9,262 nucleotides of DNA, taken from JAVBSX01 sp051660685. Its GTDB lineage: Bacteria > Planctomycetota > Planctomycetia > Pirellulales > Thermoguttaceae. The DNA lies in assembly GCA_051660685.1 (NCBI GenBank), contig JBOFQB010000059.1, forward strand, positions 1 to 9,262, written 5' to 3'. Below are positions 1-6,869 of this stretch, piece after piece. Position numbers and translations under genes: made by a program. The notes under the pieces were generated by a model. That model was not told the origin of the DNA. It searched no databases and worked only from the letters and a program-made list of their open reading frames with translations. Every line of letters begins with the position of its first letter. Position 1 is the first letter of the stretch.

Positions 1-371
1 ATATATTGTGAGACGACATCGAGAGCATCTTGCGTGAATTGACTTGCCGATTTGCCCCATTTTATGGTTCGTTTTTCGAGGAGGGGCAATGCTTTTGCGG
101 TTTCCATAAGAGCGGCTTTAACGGAATCGACGACGCATAGAAAGGGGGGGAGTTCTTCACCCCGGTCGAGCGATTCTTGGACATAATGCAAAAGTTGGGT
201 AAACATTGCGTAAGTCGATGTTTTGCCCCCTTCTTTTGCTTCGAACCAAATTTCTTTGGTTTGAATGTCGATCAGATTTTTTTGGACTCCTTTCAACCCT
301 AACGCCTTGATGTAAGCGTCTTTAACGTCTTCTTCGGATTGGGCATTTTGAAGTTGTTGGAATAAGCTCAT
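1..371 (-). CDS. Restriction-modification-like protein, N-terminal PD-(D/E)xK nuclease domain (partial)
   Basis: This is the N-terminal 123 codons of a gene that starts with ATG at 371 and leaves the window at its left edge. The translation opens MSLFQQLQNAQSEEDVKDAY and has no stop. Residues 34-46 read like a PD-(D/E)xK nuclease core: Asp35 in LIDIQ, then Glu44 and Lys46 in WFEAKEG. The stretch YAMFTQLLHYVQ (54-65), a hydrophobic strand (PPFLCVVDS, 76-83) and KWGKSAS (104-110) resemble, from memory, the N-termini of large adenine methylase-endonuclease fusions (type IIG/Eco57I-like). If so, the missing part should carry an N6-adenine methylase with an NPPY-type motif; that is inference. No strong Shine-Dalgarno precedes the start. 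The gene begins 24 bp after the uvrA stop on the same strand, so co-transcription is plausible. A PD-(D/E)xK nuclease of another kind is the main alternative. Confidence 0.6.
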   Translation of the reverse strand, partial: MSLFQQLQNAQSEEDVKDAYIKALGLKGVQKNLIDIQTKEIWFEAKEGGKTSTYAMFTQLLHYVQESLDRGEELPPFLCVVDSVKAALMETAKALPLLEKRTIKWGKSASQFTQDALDVVSQY

Positions 372-395
372 GTCTAATTTGCCAATCTTTACGGT

Positions 396-3300
396 TCAGT
401 CAATGTTGGTTCGACAACCGGGTCGGGTTGCAGCCTGTTCGGGCGAGAGTCGGCGATTCTTCGGAATCGGGATCGATTTCGTCCCGGAAATGTAAGGTCC
501 CGTTATGGAATTTTTTTTCTTGGCAACCATTTTGGGCGGACCATTTGCAAGAATTTCTCCCCCAAATTTCCCCGCTCTTGGTCCAAAATCGACCAATTTG
601 TCCGCCCCCTGAATCACTTCCCGATCATGCTCGACCAAAAGTAGCGTGTTCCCCAAATCGCGTAATTTGTGAAGAGCCGCAATTAACTTGCCGTTATCCC
701 GGGGATGAAGCCCAATCGTCGGTTCGTCCAACACATAAAGAACTCCAACAAGACCGCTTCCAATTTGCGCTGCTAAACGAATTCGTTGCGATTCCCCCCC
801 CGATAATGTCGGAGAAGGTCGGGAAAGTGTCAAGTATTCAAGACCAACATCAATGAGAAAACGTAACCGACTTTGAATTTCATCCAACAAATCGCCCGCA
901 ATTTTCCGTTCCATTTTATTCGCGGTCCAATTTTCAAACAACTCAAGCAGTCGAAGAAGGGGACGACGCCCCATTTGGTCAATCGTTTCACCCAAAAAAC
1001 GAACAGCAGCTGCATCATCGCGCAATCGACTTCCCATACAAACCGAACACTCGACATTATCGACGAAGAAGTCACTTCGACCTCGAAAGGAGGGAACAAG
1101 CCGACTTGCTTCTTCGAGAGCGGGGAAAAGACCTTTGAATTGAAACTTGAAGGAGGGGATAGACGACGGAACCTTTTCAGATGCAACAGTTATTCTCTGG
1201 ACTTCAAACCAGATTTCGCCGGTTCCGTAAAACAGTATCCGTCGAAATCGAGCATCCAGTTGTTCAAAAGGAACATCAAGCGGAATCTCCATTTGTTGCG
1301 AAAAAACATGGAGCATTTGTTCCAACAAAGGACCGCGAACGCCGGGGAACAGATCGAGTGCTCCTTCAGCAAGGGTCAATTTGGGATCGTGAACAAACAA
1401 CAGGGGGTCCGCCCCGCTCTGAACGCCCAATCCTTCACAATGAGGACACCAACCAAGCGGGGAATTGAACGAAAAATTATGCGGGGTAAGCGGGTCAAAA
1501 CTCCGACCACATTCTTCGCAGGAAAGATGACGACTCAGTTTCATCACTTTCCAATCCGGTTCTTCCCGATTCGAGTCCACCTCAACGATCAGTATATTAC
1601 CGTTCCCCAATTCAAGAGCCGTTTCAACCGAATCCGCGATTCGGGCCCGTCCACTTCGATCTTCATTCAACCGAATCCGGTCAACAATCACCTCGACTTC
1701 ATGTCGGCGTCGTCGATCAATTTCAGGAACAGAATCAAGGGTGTAAGTGATTCCGTCAATCCGAACCCGAATGTATCCCTCTTCACGCAATCGTTTCCAG
1801 AGATGATCGTATAAATGCCCGACCTCAACCGTCAACGGAGCCGTAATGAGCAACCGCTTATTCGGGTCCAACTGCATAATTCTGGCGACGATTTCATCAA
1901 GTGATTGAGTTCCAATCGGTCGATTACAATCAGGACAATAGGGGGCTCCCAATCGGGCGAACAAAACCCGCAGATAATCGTGAATCTCCGTTACTGTTCC
2001 AACCGTACTCCGGGGAGAATGAGATGCCGCTTTCTGTTCAATCGCAATCGCCGGGGAAAGACCTTCAATCCGTTCTACTTTCGGTTTCTGCATCTGCCCA
2101 ACAAATTGTCGAGCATACGAACTGAGACTTTCAACGTAACGGCGTTGTCCTTCTGCATACACCGTGTCCATTGCAAGGGATGATTTACCACTTCCGCTCA
2201 TTCCCGAAAAAACGGTCATCTGATTTCTCGGTATTTCAAGCGAAACATGTTTCAAGTTGTGCTCTGATGCTCCAACAACCGTAATCATCTCCGTCGAAAC
2301 GGCTCGCTTACGCGACTTGAGAACTTTCCCCTTGTCCTTTTGGGGAAGTCGCTCCAAAACCGTTTGGTTAAAAACCTTCTTGAGCGACTGTGCTGTATAA
2401 GAGTGAAACGAATCCTTCTTTTTTCGATCCTGCTGCTGATGCTCATTCTCTAAAAGAATCTGTTCCGGTGTTCCTTCAGCAATGATCCAACCCCCTTTTT
2501 CCCCTCCTTCTGGACCTAAATCAATGATCCAATCCGCCGTTTTAATAACATCAAGATTGTGTTCAACAACCAGAACCGTATTTCCGGCGTCCACAAAATT
2601 ATGGAGGACGTTCAAAAGTAACTTAATGTCCGCAAAATGCAGCCCCGTTGTTGGTTCATCAAGCAGATACAATGTCTTTCCCGTACTCCGTTTCGCCAGT
2701 TCTTTTGCTAATTTGATTCGTTGCGCTTCACCCCCCGAAAGTGTCGGAGAAGGTTGACCCAATTTCATATACCCCAAACCGACCGCTGAAAGTGTTTTCA
2801 AATAATGCTTGATTTTTGGGACATTTTCAAAATGCTCAAGGGCCGCTTCAACGTCCATATCAAGCACCTGAAAAATGGATTTGCCCTTAAACTTAACGGA
2901 AAGAGTCTCGTGATTAAAACGTCGACCATTACAAACAGTACAGGGAACCCAAATGTCGGCAAGAAAGTCCATTTCCAATCGTTTGGAACCGCGACCTTCA
3001 CACGATTCGCAACGACCTCCTGCAACATTGAAGCTGAAACGACCGGGGGTGTACCCCTTGAGTCGGGATTCCGGGAGTTCGGCGTACAATTTCCTGATTT
3101 CATCAAACACCTTGGTGTAGGTCGCCGGATTGGAATGAGGACCCCGACCAATCGGCGATTGGTCAATCGAAATCATCTTGTCCAACTGTTCAATTCCCTG
3201 TATTCCCCGATGTTCCCCCGGTTGTCCCAACCCTCGATTCAAATCCCGATTCAATGCTTCAACCAAAATGTCATTGACGAGAGAACTTTTTCCAGAACCG

Positions 3301-5441
3301 CTTACACCTGTAATGCAGACAAATTTTCCAAGCGGTATTTCAACGTCCATCCCTTTCAAATTATTGTGCGAAACACCCTGAATCGTCAGCACTTGACCAT
3401 TTCCGTCCCGACGATGTTGCGGAATCTCAATCCGTTCCTGACCTGAAAGATAATCGAGCGTTTTGGATCGGGCCGTTTGGGACCGAACTGTTCCTTTGCC
3501 GGATTTCTTCTTACTTGCCGTTTTCCTGTTGTTTGATGTTTCAAGTGCTTCTTTTAACAGTTCGGTTGGAACACCTTCGGCAACAATATGACCCCCATGT
3601 ATGCCCGGTCCCGGTCCAAAATCAACCAGATAATCGGACGCAAGCATCGTATCTTCGTCATGTTCAACGACAATAACCGTATTCCCCTGATCCCGTAATC
3701 GGGCAAGTGTTGCAAGAAGACGGTCATTATCCCGGGGATGCAAACCAATCGAGGGTTCGTCGAGAATATACAAAACCCCGACTAATCCACTTCCAATCTG
3801 ACTTGCTAAACGAATTCGTTGCAATTCCCCCCCCGATAATGTCGGGGCAGTTCGAGATAAGGTCAAATACTCCAACCCAACATTCGATAAAAAGCCGAGT
3901 CGGTTCCGAATCTCCTTCAATGCTTCTTCGGCAATGAGTTGGCCCGATTCCGAAAGATTCAACGCAACAAAAAATTCCTGTATTCTGTTGATCGGCAACG
4001 CGCAAAGTTGGGGCAACGAATACCGTTTTTCTTCGGCAAAAAACGGGTCCAACGATTCCGTTTCTATCTTGAACGACCGGGCCTGTTCATTAAGACGTTC
4101 ACCCTTGCAATATCCGCAAGGAATGACGCTCATGTACTTTTCCATTGCAATTTTTTGCATTCGGCTGTTCGTGTCCCGATATTGCTGCATCATTTTGGGG
4201 ATAATTCCCTCAAATGTTCCTCCCCATTTATGACCGGATGAACCTCCTCGCCAAGTAAACGTAATATGCAACGTCCCTGTTCCCCAAAGTAACGCATTTT
4301 GGACCGTTGGACTCAGTTCTTCCCAAGCCGTTTCTAAAACCGAATGAGAGGGCAGTTGATGAACCCGTTCAAGAGTGTCCGCAACCCCTTGAAAAATATG
4401 CCGTCTCCAACGTCCCAATTCTTTCCATTTTCCAATCGGTTCAATACACCCCTGTTGAAACGACTTACGAGGGTCAGGAATCAACAATTGAGGGTCAAAG
4501 GAATGAATGTCTCCCAATCCGTCACATTGAGGACACATTCCTTGCGGGGAGTTGAAACTGAACATTTGCGGACTGGGGGGCGCAAAATTGATGTTGCAAT
4601 GAGTACACGCAAATTTGGACGAGAGACGAATAAGGGAAGAATGAACGGGAGATTTCGGAGATTTCGCGGTTGTCGATGTTCCCGTCTCTCCCTGCTCTTT
4701 TGCGGGGTCCTCGACCAAAATCATCAATTCTCCGTCCCCTATTTGCAATCCGCGCTCAACGGCTTCAGAGAGCCGATTCCGGGCCGAAGAACCTGTTTGG
4801 ATGAGACGGTCAATCACCACTTCAATGTCATGTCGCATTTGCCGATCCAAACGCAAATTATCCGTTAAGCGGACAATTTCCCCGTCCAGTCGCGCTCGAA
4901 TGAACCCTTTTTTCAAGAGAGAGGAAAAAAGCTCACGATGTTCACCTTTTTGACCGCGAATGACGGGCGCAAGAACGAGATAAGGAGTATTCTCGGGCAA
5001 TGTTTCGATCTGGTCGATGATTTGACTGCGTGTTTGCGCCGTAATCGGTCGATTGCATTTCGGACAATACCCGGTTGCAACGCGAGCAAAGAGAACCCGA
5101 AGAAAATCATAAATCTCCGTAATCGTCCCGACTGTTGAACGGGGATTCTGACCGGCTGTTTTCTGCGAAATCGAAATTGAAGGACTCAGACCGTTGATCT
5201 GATCGACATCTGGTTTGGGCAATTGGCCAAAAAATTGTCGGGCAAAACTCGACAAACTTTCGATATATCGTCGTTGTCCTTCTGCATAAAGCGTGTCAAA
5301 TGCAAGCGAACTTTTACCGCTTCCACTTACACCTGTAAAGCAGATCAATTGATTTCGGGGCAGAACAAGGTCAACATCGCGCAGATTGTGTTCTCTTGCG
5401 CCCCGGACGATAATGTTTTGTACTGTCATCTTAACCCCCAT
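396..5441 (-). CDS. uvrA: Triple-ATPase UvrA: full excinuclease subunit A fused to an extra NBD1-type half
   Basis: UvrA is the damage-sensing ABC ATPase of nucleotide excision repair; as a dimer it loads UvrB onto damaged DNA. This product has 1681 residues against about 940 in typical UvrA. Residues 5-1000 form a full UvrA. NBD1 has Walker A GVSGSGKSS (37-45), zinc cysteines 279/282/303/306, Cys442/445, signature LSGGE (535-539), Walker B VLYILDEP (556-563) and His594. NBD2 has Walker A (712-720), zinc cysteines 811/814/834/837, LSGGE (901-905), Walker B TLYLLDEP (923-930) and His961. After a lysine-rich linker (about 1000-1050), a third NBD1-type half follows: Walker A GMSGSGKSS (1080-1088), Cys1169/1172, zinc cysteines 1308/1311/1332/1335, Cys1465/1468, LSGGE (1546-1550), Walker B VLYVLDEP (1567-1574) and His1605. 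The protein ends after the linker ISGTKSIPIPKNRR that normally leads into NBD2, so no fourth half exists. The start may instead be Met5 (at 5429), which has GGGGG 8 bases upstream and fits the family start better. Identity as UvrA is near certain; the role of the extra half is unknown. Confidence 0.97.
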   Translation of the reverse strand: MGVKMTVQNIIVRGAREHNLRDVDLVLPRNQLICFTGVSGSGKSSLAFDTLYAEGQRRYIESLSSFARQFFGQLPKPDVDQINGLSPSISISQKTAGQNPRSTVGTITEIYDFLRVLFARVATGYCPKCNRPITAQTRSQIIDQIETLPENTPYLVLAPVIRGQKGEHRELFSSLLKKGFIRARLDGEIVRLTDNLRLDRQMRHDIEVVIDRLIQTGSSARNRLSEAVERGLQIGDGELMILVEDPAKEQGETGTSTTAKSPKSPVHSSLIRLSSKFACTHCNINFAPPSPQMFSFNSPQGMCPQCDGLGDIHSFDPQLLIPDPRKSFQQGCIEPIGKWKELGRWRRHIFQGVADTLERVHQLPSHSVLETAWEELSPTVQNALLWGTGTLHITFTWRGGSSGHKWGGTFEGIIPKMMQQYRDTNSRMQKIAMEKYMSVIPCGYCKGERLNEQARSFKIETESLDPFFAEEKRYSLPQLCALPINRIQEFFVALNLSESGQLIAEEALKEIRNRLGFLSNVGLEYLTLSRTAPTLSGGELQRIRLASQIGSGLVGVLYILDEPSIGLHPRDNDRLLATLARLRDQGNTVIVVEHDEDTMLASDYLVDFGPGPGIHGGHIVAEGVPTELLKEALETSNNRKTASKKKSGKGTVRSQTARSKTLDYLSGQERIEIPQHRRDGNGQVLTIQGVSHNNLKGMDVEIPLGKFVCITGVSGSGKSSLVNDILVEALNRDLNRGLGQPGEHRGIQGIEQLDKMISIDQSPIGRGPHSNPATYTKVFDEIRKLYAELPESRLKGYTPGRFSFNVAGGRCESCEGRGSKRLEMDFLADIWVPCTVCNGRRFNHETLSVKFKGKSIFQVLDMDVEAALEHFENVPKIKHYLKTLSAVGLGYMKLGQPSPTLSGGEAQRIKLAKELAKRSTGKTLYLLDEPTTGLHFADIKLLLNVLHNFVDAGNTVLVVEHNLDVIKTADWIIDLGPEGGEKGGWIIAEGTPEQILLENEHQQQDRKKKDSFHSYTAQSLKKVFNQTVLERLPQKDKGKVLKSRKRAVSTEMITVVGASEHNLKHVSLEIPRNQMTVFSGMSGSGKSSLAMDTVYAEGQRRYVESLSSYARQFVGQMQKPKVERIEGLSPAIAIEQKAASHSPRSTVGTVTEIHDYLRVLFARLGAPYCPDCNRPIGTQSLDEIVARIMQLDPNKRLLITAPLTVEVGHLYDHLWKRLREEGYIRVRIDGITYTLDSVPEIDRRRRHEVEVIVDRIRLNEDRSGRARIADSVETALELGNGNILIVEVDSNREEPDWKVMKLSRHLSCEECGRSFDPLTPHNFSFNSPLGWCPHCEGLGVQSGADPLLFVHDPKLTLAEGALDLFPGVRGPLLEQMLHVFSQQMEIPLDVPFEQLDARFRRILFYGTGEIWFEVQRITVASEKVPSSIPSFKFQFKGLFPALEEASRLVPSFRGRSDFFVDNVECSVCMGSRLRDDAAAVRFLGETIDQMGRRPLLRLLELFENWTANKMERKIAGDLLDEIQSRLRFLIDVGLEYLTLSRPSPTLSGGESQRIRLAAQIGSGLVGVLYVLDEPTIGLHPRDNGKLIAALHKLRDLGNTLLLVEHDREVIQGADKLVDFGPRAGKFGGEILANGPPKMVAKKKNSITGPYISGTKSIPIPKNRRLSPEQAATRPGCRTNID
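771..812. repeat. Direct repeat copy A within uvrA (ABC signature of third half)
   Basis: This 42-base segment matches 3804-3845 at 41 of 42 positions by eye; the single difference is G versus A at position 790. It encodes the TLSGGESQRIRLA region of the third ATPase half. The copies are 3033 bases apart, exactly 1011 codons, so recombination between them would leave an in-frame, single-half protein. Confidence 0.85.
3804..3845. repeat. Direct repeat copy B within uvrA (ABC signature of first half)
   Basis: This is the second copy of the 42-base near-identical segment, encoding the TLSGGELQRIRLA region of the first ATPase half. The equivalent segment of the second half, around 2711-2755, has diverged much more. 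That fits the first and third halves being the same module type. Confidence 0.85.
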
Positions 5442-5473
5442 TCTATGTCATTTCGCTCGAACAACAAGATGGT

Positions 5474-5489
5474 CTGTCCGGCAAGACAC
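5474..5489 (-). promoter_or_regulatory. Possible SOS-box-like operator upstream of uvrA
   Basis: Read on the plus strand this is CTGT, eight bases, then ACAC. It differs at one position from the E. coli-type LexA consensus CTGT-N8-ACAG. It lies 33-48 bases before the first uvrA start codon, and uvrA is a classic LexA target in many bacteria. The eight-base spacer is not the AT-rich type of strong boxes, and the LexA site of this host is unknown, so this is only a candidate. Confidence 0.25.
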
Positions 5490-5571
5490 TTTCAGATCAC
5501 ATGACCAAAGTACAAAATGGGCAATTTAGAATAAATAAGGACAGAATAACCGAAATAAGCAAAATAAACGG

Positions 5572-5600
5572 ATTAAAACGGTTGAGATTTCTCTCGTGAA
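5572..5600 (-). promoter_or_regulatory. Candidate sigma-70-like promoter for uvrA
   Basis: On the minus strand a TTCACG hexamer (5600-5595) is followed by 17 bases and TTTAAT (5577-5572). These match the -35 and -10 consensus at about 4 and 5 of 6 positions. Transcription would start near 5565, giving a leader of about 124 bases. The region is AT-rich, so chance matches are likely. Confidence 0.3.
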
Positions 5601-5617
5601 TAAAAACAACAGGAAAC

Positions 5618-5646
5618 TTGACGATCATCACCTTTTGCCGTATCCT
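5618..5646 (+). promoter_or_regulatory. Candidate sigma-70-like promoter for the CNNM-type gene
   Basis: TTGACG (5618-5623), a 17-base spacer and TATCCT (5641-5646) form a plausible -35/-10 pair. Transcription would start near 5653, about 55 bases before the ATG at 5709. The -35 box matches consensus at 5 of 6 positions. Confidence 0.5.
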
Positions 5647-5660
5647 GTATTATCCAGTCT

Positions 5661-5692
5661 CCTCAATCACGGTCCCCTCAATCACCGATTGA
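5661..5692 (+). repeat. Short direct repeat and hairpin in the leader of the CNNM-type gene
   Basis: CCTCAATCAC occurs twice, at 5661-5670 and 5676-5685. The second copy forms a perfect 6-bp inverted repeat TCAATC-ACC-GATTGA (5678-5692), ending 16 bases before the start codon. The first TCAATC could pair with the same GATTGA, so two alternative stems are possible. It may be a translation-control element or chance. Confidence 0.4.
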
Positions 5693-5708
5693 ATCTTCCC
5701 GTTTTCCC

Positions 5709-6740
5709 ATGTACCTGTTTGCCCTGTTGTTGCTCGGTTTCAGCCTCTTTTTAAGTGCCGTTTTTAGCGGGGCTGAGATCGGATTTTATCGCGTTCCCCG
5801 GTTGCGTTTGAAACTAGAAGCAATGCAAGGACGATTTCGGGCCAAAAATCTGCTCCGACTCCTCAATTACCCCTCTCTGTTCGTTGCAACGATCCTCGTC
5901 GGGAACAACGTCGCCAATTACCTGTTCTCCTTTGCGTCCGTTCTCCTGACCCAAACCTTAATCGGACCATCTGAGGGACCGATTACCGAAATCCTTGCAA
6001 CCCTGTTCTTGGCCCCGATCCTCTTCGTGTATGGTGAAATGTTCCCCAAATACCTGTTTTTACATGCGCCCAACCGATTACTGCATCTGACCGCCCCGTT
6101 TATCTTCATCTCAACCCTCTTGTTTTTACCGTTCACCATTTTTATTTGGTTGATTGATCGATTGCTCGTTTTTGTTCTCGGACAATCACATGAACGGATT
6201 CATTTGACCCTTGCTCGGGCCGAGTTGGAGAAAACCTTTGATGAGGGGCATGAAATAGGGGTCTTGGGTCAAGCCCAACATCAATTGGCGGATAATGTTC
6301 TTGCAATCGCCAATCAACGGGTTCAACAATACACAATTCCCTCACATAAATATCCGTATGTCACAACCGAATCCCGGACCAAATCCGTATTGTCGCTTGT
6401 TCATACGCACAATCTGTCCGAAATCCCTATTTATGAACCGACTCGAACCCCTTTGAAATCAACGACGACACCATTGAAAGCCCGACCAAAAGGTTATGTC
6501 CGAACAATTGACCTTGAACTTTGGGTCCGATTTAACCGGACAGAGCAACATGTCCGACTTGGGAAACGAGAAAAGGAACTGATTCGGGAATTGCCTGAAA
6601 TTTCCGCCGAATACTCTCCTTTAACGGCGTTGAAACTGTTTTACACTTCCGATGAAACACTGGGTTTGGTCGTCGACAAAACCAAAAATGTTCTCGGTTT
6701 CACAACCCCCGATCACCTTCACCAACCCTTATTACAGTAA
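5709..6740 (+). CDS. CNNM/DUF21-type membrane protein (hemolysin-related family, putative ion transporter)
   Basis: This is an inner-membrane protein of 343 residues. The N-terminal part has the hallmarks of the DUF21/CNNM transmembrane domain: a first hydrophobic segment (about 1-22) running into FSGAEIGFYRV (19-29), LVGNNVANYLFSF (63-75), APILFVYGEMFPKYL (102-116) with its Gly-Glu-x-x-Pro-Lys turn, and a long hydrophobic stretch at about 125-157. Family members (CNNM, CorC/MpfA) are linked to magnesium or other divalent-cation homeostasis, usually through a pair of CBS domains after the membrane part. Residues 158-343 occupy that place: LVHTHNLSEIPIYE (230-243) looks like the end of a CBS repeat and the segment around 318-335 like another. 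Several usual CBS signatures are weak, and a C-terminal CorC_HlyC domain is absent. The ATG has no clear Shine-Dalgarno. A promoter lies about 60 bases upstream, and the gene appears to be transcribed alone. The substrate cannot be read from the sequence. Confidence 0.82.
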   Translation: MYLFALLLLGFSLFLSAVFSGAEIGFYRVPRLRLKLEAMQGRFRAKNLLRLLNYPSLFVATILVGNNVANYLFSFASVLLTQTLIGPSEGPITEILATLFLAPILFVYGEMFPKYLFLHAPNRLLHLTAPFIFISTLLFLPFTIFIWLIDRLLVFVLGQSHERIHLTLARAELEKTFDEGHEIGVLGQAQHQLADNVLAIANQRVQQYTIPSHKYPYVTTESRTKSVLSLVHTHNLSEIPIYEPTRTPLKSTTTPLKARPKGYVRTIDLELWVRFNRTEQHVRLGKREKELIRELPEISAEYSPLTALKLFYTSDETLGLVVDKTKNVLGFTTPDHLHQPLLQ

Positions 6741-6802
6741 GGGCTGATCCGCCAAAATGACCCAATGTCAATAACGACTCCAAACCGAAAACATGGGTTT
6801 GG
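6726..6802. terminator. Two small hairpins in the convergent gap (weak terminators)
   Basis: CCCTTA (6726-6731) and TAAGGG (6738-6743) form a 6-bp stem that spans the stop codon of the CNNM-type gene. CCAAACC (6780-6786) and GGTTTGG (6796-6802) form a 7-bp stem with a 9-base loop. Neither is followed by a good T-run on either strand, so intrinsic termination is uncertain. The position between convergent genes fits a terminator role. Confidence 0.3.
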
Positions 6803-6869
6803 GATGTGGGGCGGTCGTTCTTTCAGCAAATCACTGTTGAGAAAAGATTAGATGACTCCTGCGTGTCCG

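Larger units (their letters stand above)
5442..5708. other. Divergent intergenic control region, uvrA / CNNM-type gene
   Basis: These 267 bases separate two divergent genes. They hold a candidate promoter on each strand, an imperfect CTGT-N8-ACAG-like site near uvrA, and a short repeat and hairpin just before the plus-strand gene. The middle part (about 5510-5610) is A-rich on the plus strand. I see no convincing small ORF or RNA gene here. Confidence 0.7.

Noticed and set aside
369..379. CATGTCTAATT shared with the insertion sequence edge (reverse complement of 9123-9133), possibly an old insertion scar
   Set aside because: About 20 exact 11-base matches, counting both orientations, are expected by chance within 9 kb, and the match ends before the characteristic GTTGCATAA part.
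873..1814. Open frame of 313 codons on the plus strand, opposite uvrA
   Set aside because: It lies wholly antisense to strongly conserved UvrA domains, has no recognisable protein pattern, and is low-complexity in Arg, Asn, Phe and Ser, as expected for a shadow frame.
2805..3446. Open frame of 213 codons on the plus strand, opposite uvrA
   Set aside because: It is antisense to the conserved second ATPase half and shows no domain, signal or ribosome binding site.
5442..5708. Search for a tRNA, small RNA or CRISPR repeat in the longest gaps
   Set aside because: No cloverleaf, no regularly spaced repeat-spacer pattern and no RNA family signature was visible; only short repeats were found.
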